A DNA stretch of 64,000 nt from NCBI GenBank assembly GCA_020726505.1, contig JAHLEZ010000026.1, forward strand, positions 372,001 to 436,000, given 5' to 3'. The translations under genes and the position numbers were made by a program. The stretch comes from Leptodontidium sp. MPI-SDFR-AT-0119. Taxonomy: Eukaryota; Ascomycota; Leotiomycetes; Helotiales; Leptodontidiaceae. Positions 22,701 to 32,498 of this stretch are shown piece after piece. Position 1 is the stretch's first letter. Each line of letters opens with the position of its first letter. The notes beneath the pieces were generated by a model. The model was not told where the DNA came from, made no database searches, and saw only the letters and a program-made list of their open reading frames with translations.

Positions 22701-24273
22701 TTGTCCAAATAGCCTTTGGAAGTTGTGTCCTTGACGAATTTGCAGGGTAGACTGTAGCCACTGGGTTGTACTCTAGAACCCATTGTTCACAGATCCGGCG
22801 AGTTTTCCCAATCATTACACCCCCATATTTAAGGCACATGTTTTCAGAGTCCCAATAGATTTGCTTGTCGAAAAACCGGTTGTAGCTCACTGTGTTTGTT
22901 GTAAAGGTTGGAATATACTTGACGTTATAGAGGAGCCAAGGTCTCTTTCCATCAGGAGTTCCTTCACATTCCAAGGTGATCTTGATTGTCCCATAACCCT
23001 CGATTTTGACTGGATTATTGCCTGCAACTAGAATGTCATCTTCTGCTGCTGGGGTGAATTCGATGAACCTTGATCGGTCATTACACACGTGTTCCGTAGC
23101 TCCAGAATCCAGGATATAACTGTTTCGCAGAGCGAGATGCAGCCCATCCGTTGAGTAAGATTGAGGAGAGAAAGTTGTGCAGCCCATAGGCAATGGGTTT
23201 TCCGTTTCTGGCGAAGAAGGCGATTGGCCAGTTTTGGACTGGTTGTTGTGTTTGTCCCGAATTCTCTGGAGTGTAGTAGTGATCGCAGAATTCTTCGATT
23301 TCTTCTCTTCGATTAGCTTTTGAATCGAGGCATCGATCTTGAAGCCAGTTGGGCGATTCCACTCGAAGATATGTGGACACTTAGACCAAGGGTGCTCGGA
23401 TGAACCGCAAAGACAGCCTCTCTTCTTTCCATCTCTATCTTTTCCATTAAGTGTTGGCGTAGGAGTGGTGGAAGGAGTAGCAGTAGCAATAGGAGTGTCA
23501 GTAGTATACACTGTTCCACGGCCAGACTGACGGGTGGCATTAATGTGTGTATTGCGGTGCCAAGTTCGATAGACCTTGAGTACAGATCGAAAGTCTAAAT
23601 CAGCTCCTTCAGCCTGCTTGACTGAATAAGATTCAGCGAAAGAAGGAGAGATCTGCTTAAGAGTGTTGAGAAAGTGTAACACCGGCCAATTGCCCTGAAC
23701 ATCAGGAATATTGAGTTCAAGACATTCATCGTACGTCGTTTCCCACTTTTGAAGCCATTCGTCCGTATTGGTGACCTTGGTTGACTTGGTAAGACTGGTC
23801 CATGTAGCGTGAAGTTCCATCATACGAGCGTGGTCCGTCTGTTTAAACCTATCCCGTAGCTTGACCATCACGGCATGTGTAGTTTCTCCTCTGGTGTAGA
23901 TAAAGTGTCGAATTGCAACAGTCCTTTGAATCTCCATGCGTACCTTAGCAATAGCTTCGGTGTGTTTGCGATAGATTCTCTTGTCGTCGTCGTATTCCAC
24001 ATTCATCCAGCGGAGTTGTTCTCTTTCATTGGCATCCAGGTCCGAATAGGTCGTGGGCCGAGGTATTCCAAGTGGATTAAGAACAGTAGGCTTGATCATT
24101 TCCGGTGTAGGTCGAACGGGAGCGACTGGAAGTCCTGGATTAAGAACATCGGGGTCGATATACTGCTTGACTCCATATTCGTCCGCAATAATGAAGATAT
24201 ATTCCGACCAAGGGAGCCAGTCTTTTTCCGAATCCAGGATTGGGATGTTTTTGGGTTGGGTTGTTGATGCCAT
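19795..24273 (-). CDS. Copia gag-pol polyprotein
   Basis: A single 1492-residue frame with no stops. Order: gag (about 1-270); a Cys-rich motif CLCGSSEHPWSKCPH (about 285-300); aspartic protease ILDSGATEHV (about 387); integrase zinc region (HDRTGH...CPICK) and catalytic core with D in CWDVIP (about 587), D in RLDGQ (about 647) and E in NGAAEKSGG (about 684); reverse transcriptase with FDAINAF and FYVDDIVV (YVDD, about 1159); RNase H with ASDASFADD (about 1328) and SSTEAEL (about 1369). Integrase before reverse transcriptase defines Ty1/copia. All catalytic residues checked are present. Gag and pol share one frame, as in many copia elements. The start MASTTQPKNIP is the first ATG after the leader. 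Confidence 0.97.
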   Translation of the reverse strand: MASTTQPKNIPILDSEKDWLPWSEYIFIIADEYGVKQYIDPDVLNPGLPVAPVRPTPEMIKPTVLNPLGIPRPTTYSDLDANEREQLRWMNVEYDDDKRIYRKHTEAIAKVRMEIQRTVAIRHFIYTRGETTHAVMVKLRDRFKQTDHARMMELHATWTSLTKSTKVTNTDEWLQKWETTYDECLELNIPDVQGNWPVLHFLNTLKQISPSFAESYSVKQAEGADLDFRSVLKVYRTWHRNTHINATRQSGRGTVYTTDTPIATATPSTTPTPTLNGKDRDGKKRGCLCGSSEHPWSKCPHIFEWNRPTGFKIDASIQKLIEEKKSKNSAITTTLQRIRDKHNNQSKTGQSPSSPETENPLPMGCTTFSPQSYSTDGLHLALRNSYILDSGATEHVCNDRSRFIEFTPAAEDDILVAGNNPVKIEGYGTIKITLECEGTPDGKRPWLLYNVKYIPTFTTNTVSYNRFFDKQIYWDSENMCLKYGGVMIGKTRRICEQWVLEYNPVATVYPANSSRTQLPKAIWTMQQAHDRTGHTYAEALKHLPDACSDIEAVKGEHDPSCPICKQHDAKQLISRRTPVRAHRPFYRLCWDVIPMRDGFVSHMYDDFLGFHYVERVYSTKARDLVSHIRKCVNTCKRRWNFEVIVIRLDGQVSLLTSDEWSDYIIETGLTVEVSAPDVHAQNGAAEKSGGVLGVRAAKLKSAGNLPQQMWDECYAAAAYILNRSPTRRLGWQSPLGKLQQLAGIPSPHPKFAHIRAYGCRAYALKHNRDKLDRLEPKTHIGYLVGYESSNIFRIWVPTLSRVISARDVTFDESQRYQQDISFENITEELIQPLELKSLEGIEDEADVEPPIRPPDLGSDLPTPSPELSLDSHNDTIVVDSGHGIEHGLGTLRLSPESTPEPRVETRQEYLTPTAADSSTRLQTRSSRRKDLQEIHTVSLKNLHFNSAYHVAFATGINYQHARIHRTQLPPEPSNWTEMLNHDHREGFIAAIKLEYGDLHERGTFVQVPESEAVGFVIPTKWVFTYKFDEEGYLLKYKARLVVRGDLQPKQDEETYAATLAARVFRFLMAIAAYFNLEAKQFDAINAFPNAKLNKKVWIKLPPGYSVPGHVLLLLRALYGLRVSPILWFELLCRIMGRLGLKPVPECACLFTSNKLIVFFYVDDIVVLYHSSDEQAYKSFRTSLMSQFKLREIGELRWFLGIRIIRDRIHHRIWLCQDSYITKIARTFNLEHRKAKVPLSPEKVLTRFDGEATVHEKHLYQRKVGSIGYPATITRPDCSRALQKLSEFLQNPGPEHQEAADQCIAYLNSTKTYALEYGSLKENPPIFLAASDASFADDSVRRWSTEGGLFQLFGGCIDWFCVLQRTVTTSSTEAELLALSHICAWLFWWRRVFEYLQLDLDSDTTVNCDNLQTVRLLMKEAPKLVTKLKHIDIHQHWLRQETEKGTIKLEWISTNDMPADGLTKALGPQKHAVFLKQLNIVDISRLLSEINNG

Positions 24274-24464
24274 AGTTGAGCAGATGGCACAGTTGTTTTG
24301 ATACTGAAATTAGACAGGCACGTTCTTATACTAGTCTAGTAGACGTGGTATGGTCGATCTGGTTGATCAGAACGTTGTTGAGAATCCAAGTGAAAGTATC
24401 AGAGGGTTGAATCGAGCTGAGTATTGCGCCCGTAGGGTTGACAGCAGGTTGTGCAGGGAAGGTT

Positions 24465-24562
24465 GTAAAACGTGATAAACAGATGTGTTTACAAGATACG
24501 TTCTGAACTAAGAAGCTAGTAGAACGTGATAAACAACGGGTTTACAATGAACGTTTTGAACC
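24465..24562. repeat. Two ~44-bp direct repeats in the copia leader
   Basis: The 5' leader contains two similar copies, 24465-24509 and 24519-24562. Each holds AACGTGATAAACA, GTTTACAA and ACGTTYTGAAC. They lie between the 5' LTR and the gag start and could be packaging or translation signals. They are specific to this element within the window. Confidence 0.6.
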
Positions 24563-24587
24563 AGTTAGAGCAAGCGGGGCTCATAAC

Positions 24588-24758
24588 TGTCAGTTGGCGG
24601 GGTTGTGTGCAGTAAACAGGATTCGACTGATTAATTAAGACTACAGCTGTAGATGCTTCATATAAGCCATCTGAACGATAGGCAGCCATAGGCTCCAATA
24701 CTATAAGCTAGGTAGAAATGATACTCATGACTCATCATGTGACTCATACCAATCAACA
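24588..24758 (-). repeat. 5' LTR of the copia element
   Basis: 171 bp, matching the left copy by eye. The base after it on the coding strand starts GTTATGAGCCCCGC. No standard initiator-Met primer-binding site is obvious, so the priming tRNA is unassigned. Confidence 0.95.
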
Positions 24759-24914
24759 AAAACGTTGAGACAAATAAGGAGCAGAGATGTAAAGGAGAGT
24801 CAATCCCCAAGGTTTGAGGACATTATATATATAGTCGATATGCCTACGGATCAAGGGGCTGTGTTAATAGTAGCTACACGTCATCCTCGTCAAGTCACTG
24901 GTAACAAAAAAAGG

Positions 24915-25200
24915 TTGGTACTGGAAAGGCATTGGTACGAGGAAATGGCTGGCACAAAAATCATGTTGGTACCAAAGTCCAGTTGGTGCCATGAAACTAT
25001 TAATACAAATAATTTGCTGGTGCCAAAGTACCTTTTGTACTAAGAAATAGTTGGTGCAAACGGATAGCTGGCACCAATAGATCATTAGTACTATCAAAAT
25101 ACTGGTGCCATTGAATTTCTAGTACAAACAAGTTGTTGGTACCATAAACTGAGTAGTACTAGTAAGTGATTGGTACAAACAAGTTGTTAGTGCAAGTGGT
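24915..25200. repeat. 17-bp minisatellite with GGTRC core
   Basis: About 17 diverged units of 16-18 bp run end to end; the consensus is close to TTGGTACCAA followed by seven variable bases. Many units carry GGTACC or GGTGCC and their decayed forms (AGTACT, GGCACC). It begins about 150 bp outside the copia target site. No open frame spans it. Confidence 0.8.
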
Positions 25201-25626
25201 CTGGCCCTCAGTATCTGAGTAGTCTTATACCACCTAAGACTACTCGTGCATCTTACAACTAGCTCACGTGTCCTAGGGCGGCTTGGCTTAGTGAACCGGC
25301 TTATAGCACTTTCACACATTGATGTATAAAGGTGGTGCGGGCAAGAGAGTTGAAGGTTATATAGTAAATTTAAGAGAGCTCTAGACTTCCCGAGAACTCG
25401 AGTTTTGTGAACAATATACCCCTCTTATCTCTCTCGGGCCCTCTCATTGCCCCGGCCCAGCTCACTTGACTCAATTTTGCGCTCAACCTCCGCCGCGCGG
25501 CCGCACCTCGTTTTAGCTCAAACACAACTACTTCCCCTGAAGCCCAACCATTGCCGAACTGCCGTCACTGCTGACGCTCTTAGCAGTTGGCTATTTTCGT
25601 TAAACGTCTAGTAAATAAGTGAGGGG

Positions 25627-26175
25627 GCATATACGAATAGAACTTCGAGTTGCTAGCTGAAAATATCTCATGGCCGTGCCCGAAATCTCAATTAGGCAGT
25701 CGCAGCCTCTTCCACCCCGCTTCCGAAACCTCACATCTAAATCTAAAGGAGTCAGCTTATACTCGGAAGGAAACAGTATATGTAGCCACATGTCGTAATT
25801 CGTTGAATCGAATATCTCTTCGACTCAAGGCGCTATTATGGGTATCTAGAAATATGCGTCGGCTCAGAAGGTTCCAGTATCGCATCGGATACACCTATAA
25901 CATACTGGCTCAGAGCTTTCTCCGTGCTGGTCGAAGAACTTCGCGTTTGTTGCCTTCCGTTCTGCACATGTGATCAGATGTAACATGGGTAACTGATGAA
26001 GAACTGACTCATCTACTTTTGGGCTCCTCTCAAACAGCCTTAGTACGTTGCGCATAGTGTTCCGTATAGTCTTTCGTATATTCAGTATATTGCCCGATTC
26101 CTTGGCACCTGAACTCACAGACGGGAAGTTCTTATTTACAGCACGCATTGTTTTAGCTTGAAGTTCGCAGCTCAT
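25627..26175 (-). pseudogene. Relic related to the coiled-coil gene family, N-terminal part
   Basis: One minus-strand frame runs from 26175 (MSCELQAKTMRAVNK) to 25627, with stops near 25862, 25844 and 25823. Its end, TAMRYFQLATRSSIR, matches the block EMARFYQLITRGSIR of the gene at 10492-11526, where the block also stops at an exon junction. The expected downstream coiled coil was not found and the splice donor looks mutated. The upstream part (PSEYKLTPLDLDVRFRKRG) is unknown. It is head-to-head with the gene at 26871; a GCCGAGGTGGCTTAGAA element lies between them (26422). Confidence 0.5.
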
Positions 26176-26779
26176 ATTGCAGGATAATGATATGACATGT
26201 AAAAGAGGGTAACTGACGGATGGGAGGAAAACCCTGCACTACCCCCAGTTATCCATATGGATCCCTCATGGTCTCTGCTAGCAAGTCTGCCTTGCTATTT
26301 TTGGTGGCTGTTTATTCTACCGGTACTCCGCTTCCGCGGCCCCTTCGTTTCGCAGCTATCCCATTGCTATACCTACCTATACCATGACTGGTAGCTTATA
26401 CCGAAGGAGAGATCACGTTCTGCCGAGGTGGCTTAGAAACACCGAGATCGATCAGCACCCACTTGCTATTTGTGACTTAAGAAATCCCAAGGTGACTTTC
26501 GCTTCTCGTATCTACAAAGGAAGCTCCTCAGTTTTCAGCTATTCTCTACAATAGAGACGGGCTGGCATATCTAAAACAGTAAACCGGTCGGAAGGAAGGA
26601 AGTTCCTGAAGATACTAGCTCCACTACAAAGCATCTTGCTGAAGGTGCAGCGTTAAACCCCTAAGGAGCTGGTCGAGACACCCACTATGCTGCCTCGAAC
26701 ATGGTTTGAATGGTGGGCTGGATTAATAATTTCGGACACGTAGGCAGTCTAAAGCCGTGGCTCCTATGAGCTCCAGAGA

Positions 26780-26786
26780 TATAAAG
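26780..26786 (+). promoter_or_regulatory. TATA box of the 26871 gene
   Basis: TATAAAG 91 bp before ATG 26871, followed by a CT-rich leader. An in-frame upstream ATG at 26757-26765 precedes the TATA box and is therefore not the likely start. Confidence 0.55.
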
Positions 26787-26870
26787 GGACGAGCTTCCCT
26801 CCCTCTGTCAACTATCTTCTCCTCATCACTTCACATTTCTTCTCCATACTACACTCTTCCATCCTCTATC

Positions 26871-27728
26871 ATGAATCAGACTTCATCTACGGAGCGCTGC
26901 CAACACGACTACGAATTCTTTCCTGCGGATAGATCTCCTCCGGTATATGGCTCTTTACTTGAGGACATTAACCCTCCCGCGTATTACTACGGAACTTTGA
27001 TCGGCATGTCAGATGAGATAGACGCATGGATCGCTGGTAGAATTCCCTACTACTACCTCAACTCCTGCAAGAAGGTCTATTATCTCACGGACACGGCGAG
27101 ACGACATCGAAGAAAGCTCACGCAAGTACTATCGGTAATAGAGGCGGCCAAGTATGCGTCCAGCTGCCATCAGCGACTACGGACGGTAGGGCTTGCCTCA
27201 CTGCCTGCCGCTATCGTCCATGATGTTGTAGCGCCACCGTACCATCTTACTCAAATGGCAATAGCTCTATTTCGGAGTAAATTTGAACAAATGAAGGCGG
27301 ACGCGGGAATTTTGGATGAGGTTCTGGAAAGTCTTCAGCTCAGTCTAGTAGCAGCTTTCAGAATGGTTACGAGACTCAGTCTTGAAACTCATGAAGCTGT
27401 GGAGCGACAGATCTAGAATGGGGAAGGCCATATATTCTTGGCGATAGCGAGGCTCTTGGAAGCTTACAGGTCACGCTTTGCGCCTTCTGGTACGGTTTTC
27501 CTCGCCTCGCATAAAAGGTTGCTAAAGGAGTATTGCTTCGGTACTACACGGCTCCATTTTGAACAAATTCATAACCTGAAGGAAGTTCTAATGTTTGTCG
27601 GTTTGTTTCCGGCACAAGACTTGGATACTTTCGCAGTGCTTAAACGCTGCCTGCGCAGAGTCTTCCCAGCCCTCAAAGAACCATTTGCGGATTCGGATGA
27701 GGAACCTGGCTTTTCCCATATCGTATAA
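26871..27728 (+). pseudogene. Uncharacterised 285-residue protein, single stop
   Basis: The frame MNQTSSTERCQHDYEF... runs to the TAA at 27726-27728 with one TAG (27414-27416) at codon 182, consistent with RIP of a Gln or Trp codon; otherwise it is intact and intronless. It is largely helical and soluble by composition, with no signal peptide or membrane segment. It contains RHRRKLTQVLSVIEAAKY and a helical C-terminus, RLLKEYCFGTTRLHFEQIH. The start is chosen because a TATA box and pyrimidine-rich leader lie just upstream. No known family is recognised. Readthrough or a functional N-terminal 181 residues cannot be excluded. Confidence 0.6.
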
Positions 27729-28070
27729 AGATTGCGCCATGTTCAGGATGAGATGCCAGGATTAATATCTTTCTAAACCAGAAAATAAGGCAGTTGGGTC
27801 GTGCAAGGTTAGAGTGTTTGATGGCTAGACAAGCCCGGTATTTATATTTATTGTCGTTTTGTGTAGCGAGTTCTAGGGCTTGCCGGGGCAGCAGGGCAGA
27901 CGGAGAGTATGTTTACGAATGCCTCACGGGATGGGATAAAGCGAAAAATGCATCATGTAACAGAGTCAAGTAATAAACAACTGATTTATTTGGGTTTAGC
28001 TTTCAAAAATGAGACTTACTATATCGCCTTCCCTTCATCTTAAGCGCCGCCTCTTATTCTGTGTTCTTGT

Positions 28071-31070
28071 TTAGACGCCTAAGGCCCGTTTGCTCTCTGA
28101 GAGCTTGACAGGTCTATCAAGGTAACGCATGAGCTCACAACTGCAGGCCGGATTTTGAGCTCGCTCGTTTCTGCTTTTATAGTCAGGCAGTCCAAACTTC
28201 GCATTCAGTTTCTGCCGTTTGACGAACTATTCCATTGGCTGCGGAAACCCACTGATGCTCCGACGGAACAATCTACTAAATGAAAACTGGAGGTTGACTT
28301 GATCCGAGGGATGGCGTATGTGGAACTTAATCAGCTTCAGGAATCGTCTATACAACTCGCAGATATCGTTCGGGGCTAGGAACCTAAGCGAAGATTCCTG
28401 ATGTAGGAACTGTGTAAAGGGGTAGTTCGTTCTGAGACTCTACATAAGGGCACGACTGTCTGGACTCCGGGACAAAATCGAACCGTGGCATGTATACTGC
28501 CCACCCTCGAATACTAGAGGCCCGTTGAGCTCAAAAAAGAAGGACGCTACTTTGAAAGCCCTAGTAATACCCTCTATATCGCCTAAGTGATGGTAGATCT
28601 GATCACGGAGATATTGCATCTTGTCGACATCGTCAATCCGAGGTTCCTGACCTATAAGAGGCAAATTGAGCCGGAAGTGCCGTTTCTTTTCTTCCTCATC
28701 AAGGCTATGCCAATGATCTTCCCAGCTAAGTTGGCCGTTAAGTGATAACGACTGCATAGAAGCTCGATAGATGCGAGCCAGGGCGCCATCCTGTAGCAGG
28801 TTCCGGACGTTGGAAGCCACTGGCGATAAGAGCTTCTGCTGATATCCCGTCCCAATTGAAAGTACTAGATCGCAACCTACATTACCCCAAATCCGGCGAA
28901 CTTCACGTAGGCCGGGCCGGACAGGGTTATTATATTTCAACCCGCCGTCTTAGAACGTACTAAATGACTCGAGATACTTTGGCGTAAAGTAACTAGCTCA
29001 GTCAGCACCAGTCTCCAATTGCTAAATATAACTCTTACGTTAGGGCAGCTGTTGTACACCTCGCGCTGTCTATCGTTAGCTAGCACGAAACAAACAACTA
29101 AGGAAACTTACGCTTCCCAGAGTAACATCTTATCTGTCGTCTTCTTAGCACGAAGATGTTTATATCCTGGGGTGTTAGTCTTAGTAGAATGTGAGAGGTG
29201 TCAACTTACTTAAATCTCTGCCAGGAGGGCCGTTACTATTATAATTTGAGATCAGGCATAATGTGGCATCCGATATCGTCGTCGCCGTAACTGCAAATTT
29301 CATTCCGGATGGCCTTGATTTTGCCGAATCAAATACCCGGCCCAATCCAAATGTTTCCTTCAGAGCCTTTTCTAAAACGACTGCGTCGTACCCGCCATCT
29401 GCGAGATAGGAAGCAAAGATACGTCTGAGTATAGCACAGATTGAATACCTGCAACCGCGCTTTAGTGGGAAGATGATCCTTGCAAACTTAAGAAAGAAAG
29501 CGAGGCATTGCTTTGGCGTCCAGTACTTAGTAAAGAACCCAATGGTTGTAACACCACCTATTGGTTGTTAGCCTAGAACTAAGTCACGAAGCTGGCCTTA
29601 CCTGAACTCGTCCCGATGCCATAATCAAAGTGCTCCTGCAGAGGATATGGCAGGTCCAGCGTCTTTTCTAGCTCTTCCATGAATGCCAAGGAGATAATAC
29701 CTCTGGAACCGCCCCCATTAATGCCAAGGAATCTTACTTGACAGGTGGGCGGCAAGAGTCTGGCCTGAAACTGAATCCCCCTCTGGCAGAAAGGACAGGT
29801 GGCGAGGTCGTACCGGTACTCTGCCCCCTTCGTTGGCTTACTAAAGGCGACAAGACAATCGTCGCAAATAGTATGTCCACACTCCAGATGGTGTTCCAAA
29901 TTCCTCTGGAGACAGGTGAAGCAGATCGAGGTATGCGATAATAATGACTAATGTTGGAAGTTTCGCCCTAAGCTTCTCTAGTGAAGTGCAGCTACTGACT
30001 GTCTACCGTACTTCATGTGTGAGAACATAGAGATTATATGGGCCTTGATGTCGGCAGTGATCAAGTCGACATCTAAGTGCTGGGAATTTGCGAAGTCATG
30101 TATACCTAGGACGCAAGATTGACGGTATAAGTTTCGGAAGACGTCTGATAAGTTAAACACTTTTTCCAATTAGTTAGATTCCACCTGTGGATGTTTAACA
30201 TCAACACTTACTGTGCATATCCGGAGAGAAGCTGTCAAAAATGACCACTGAGGCAATGAAGTCCCAAATCATACTTGCAAGAATATTGTACTCGGAACAT
30301 AAGCCCATGAAGATGCTTAGGTGGTGCTGGAAGCTGTGGGAAACAGGGCATAATTCTCTTGAACATAGAATAAAATCAAAGGTCTGTGGCGATGTCGCGA
30401 ACTGGCGCAGTGCTACATCGAAGAACTGGGTGATATGAATTAGGGAGAAAAGCGTGTGGGAGTTGATTTTCTCAGCACGAATTAGATGTGTTTCGTGCTA
30501 TAGGGCCTCTGCCAGCCCTTTGAAATGCTCGCGCGAGGGGGTTCGACCTAGGCCCAACACGTTGACTACATTCAACGAAGAGAATGACTCTGAGAACTTG
30601 CGATCAGATAACACCCTCAGACGAAATTGAAGGGCTTTAGATGCGAAAATATCGCCAGGTATACTCGTGACGACGACCAATCGAGGACGGACAGCATCAG
30701 GAAGGCTCGACGCCGAGCCGATTGCTGTCCACCCTGCTAATATGTCTACTACTCTGTCAAGGCCGCCGCAATCCTGGGCAAATATACACAACACATCGAT
30801 GAATAACGAGAATAGTCTGGCCAGGATATAGTCAGCCAAGTGCTGCTGCTTTTGTTAGTCACCCTCGTCTAGCCAGCCCACCGGGTGATTGATCGTCTCA
30901 TGGCAGGTGTCTTTGCCTCTCAACTTGGCTTGTGTGTAATCAGGGCAGCTATCCGCGATGAGAATTAGATGTTTATCGTTTTGTGTGGCCGGATAGAGAC
31001 AAATGTTTGTGATGCCGTACTTTCGACAGTTTGATATAGTGTTGCCAGGATATAGATCTCTCAATACTCG
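28071..31070 (-). pseudogene. RING-patatin phospholipase relic, multi-exon
   Basis: Minus-strand exons spell a fungal protein with an N-terminal domain (KHLILIADSCPDY, DRVVDILAGWTAIGS), a central helical part (FIASVVIFDSFSPDMH), a RING-type zinc finger (CFTC...CGHTICDDC...CPFC) and a patatin lipase domain. The lipase keeps the oxyanion loop GINGGGSRG (about 29710), the nucleophile motif GTSSG (about 29610) and the DGG motif (about 28945). Introns are clean, for example after GTSSG and after LLWEA. TAA directly precedes DGG and other Trp/Gln codons are TAG/TAA, so the protein is truncated despite conserved catalytic residues. Related proteins act as NLR-like or lipid-hydrolysing factors; this copy is inactive. 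The N-terminal limit is uncertain. Confidence 0.8.
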
Positions 31071-31427
31071 TGTTTTGAGCTACTTTCTAAGAAAGAACAG
31101 TATTGATGGACGTTGGTTTACGGGGTCTAGAAGCGAGGTCGAAATATAGTGAAGTCGATTCGTATGTTACATTCCGACACCGTTCTCACCCTAATACACG
31201 CGGAGCCAGTATTAGTGAGCACACAACGCCATATTACCGACACTTGATTGAAAGGGGATCGGCTCCAATAACAGTTTGTATGCAAATCTGATTTCCATCG
31301 GCAACTTTGATCATTTTGGAGGATTATCAAGATGTATACCTACTGGACGCGTGTGGGCGGTGCCTGTGGTGGAACAAGACAGCTGAATTATGAGGGTCGT
31401 AGGTGATCGATCGTGATAGTGATCTAT

Positions 31428-31545
31428 TTAGCAATCAAGTGAGGTGGATGTGTGGGTCAGGTGGGGCAAGGGGTGGTCAAATTAGGCGAGGTGGTAGGCA
31501 CTTGAATTAAGCGAGGTGGCACACAAATTAAGCGAGGTGGTAAAG
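31428..31545 (+). repeat. GCGAGGTGGTC element cluster (b)
   Basis: Seven or so related units, clearest at 31485, 31511 and 31532 (GCGAGGTGGT or GCGAGGTGGC after TTAA), with weaker copies upstream (GTGAGGTGGATG, GTCAGGTGGGG, GGGGTGGTCAAATT). It lies upstream of the minus-strand RING-patatin relic and of the plus-strand gene at 32499. Confidence 0.6.
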
Positions 31546-32498
31546 GGGTCATCAACACCGGGATGCCCCATAACTGCCAACCCTCCAATCATAACGCTGG
31601 CCTAAGAACTTAGTGGCGAGTGTAGGTATTACGTGATCTTAATCAAAGTACACCAGAAATTTATTCACAATAGAGTTGTTTAGAGATGATTGTAATTGTA
31701 ATTTCTGCTATTTAATCAAAGAATGACCTCAGATACACCCTCTTAATTAGAGCGCAACTTAATATCGTGTACTTAGGTAATTCACCCGCTGAAGAGCGTT
31801 TGCGATCCTCTATCAAAGACTTGCCCCCGATGACTCTCTGGACTAACTGCTCCCTCCATAACTTGAGCGCCCACATGCTTGCGGTAGCTTGCGTATATAG
31901 GAAGTGTAAGAGAGTCGGGTCTCTTGAAGGTTGCTTTCCGAGGAGTTTGTTAGACGGAGGCTCCTTTTGTATACAGGGGAGGAGATGTTTCTCGGGCGGA
32001 GGAAAACTTCGAAACTAGTCGGCGGCATACACGTCGAAGTCTTGACCGGTTAATCCTTTCTTGCACCGCCTTAAATTAGTCTTCGTTGAGATAGACGATA
32101 ATACACATTACTTTATTTGTTAGATTCGATGACTGTCAAAGTTATTGCGTTCTTACTTCTTGTTGAGTTTTCCTCTCTAGGTGAACTTTGAATTTTAGGG
32201 CTTATAGATGTGAGATTTCGACTCGACTGCGTCTACAGCCTTCAAGTACTCTCTGCAGCCAGTCAACTTACCCCTCAATTATTAGACGGTAGTTCATACC
32301 ATCTAACGTGGGTGTTTCATCCCTGGAGGTGGTCACTATTGATACAGCAGCAAGTTGATAGGCACCACTCATGATCCATCGTCTAACTACTTTAGGAGAC
32401 CCGGAACTTTACTTCAACCGCTTGATCGACGCTGCACAATAAACCTTTTACTTTCTATACTGTCTACGATATCTCAGTCCAAGATCTACGGAAATATA
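31546..32498. other. Gene-free stretch
   Basis: AT-rich sequence without a recognisable gene. A plus-strand frame at 31767-32018 has no protein-like features. Confidence 0.3.

Larger units (their letters stand above)
19481..24763 (-). mobile_element. Complete Ty1/copia LTR retrotransposon with target duplication
   Basis: The element occupies 19486-24758 and is flanked by the direct 5-bp target duplication AAAAC (19481-19485 and 24759-24763). The two 171-bp LTRs (19486-19656 and 24588-24758) start TGTCAG and end CAACA on the plus strand, and I saw no difference between them on reading. A purine tract (GGGGGGGTG on the minus strand, about 19657-19668) abuts the 3' LTR. A single uninterrupted gag-pol frame lies inside. 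Matching LTRs, intact coding and no RIP-type stops point to an insertion younger than the mutation of neighbouring genes. Confidence 0.97.

Noticed and set aside
20048..24301. Plus-strand frames opposite the copia polyprotein
   Set aside because: Antisense shadows of the coding strand without independent features.
19408..24698. Short open frames inside both copia LTRs
   Set aside because: They are chance frames repeated because the LTRs match; no promoter or domain.
26757..26870. Upstream in-frame ATG as start of the 26871 gene
   Set aside because: The TATA box lies between it and 26871, so it would be outside the transcript.
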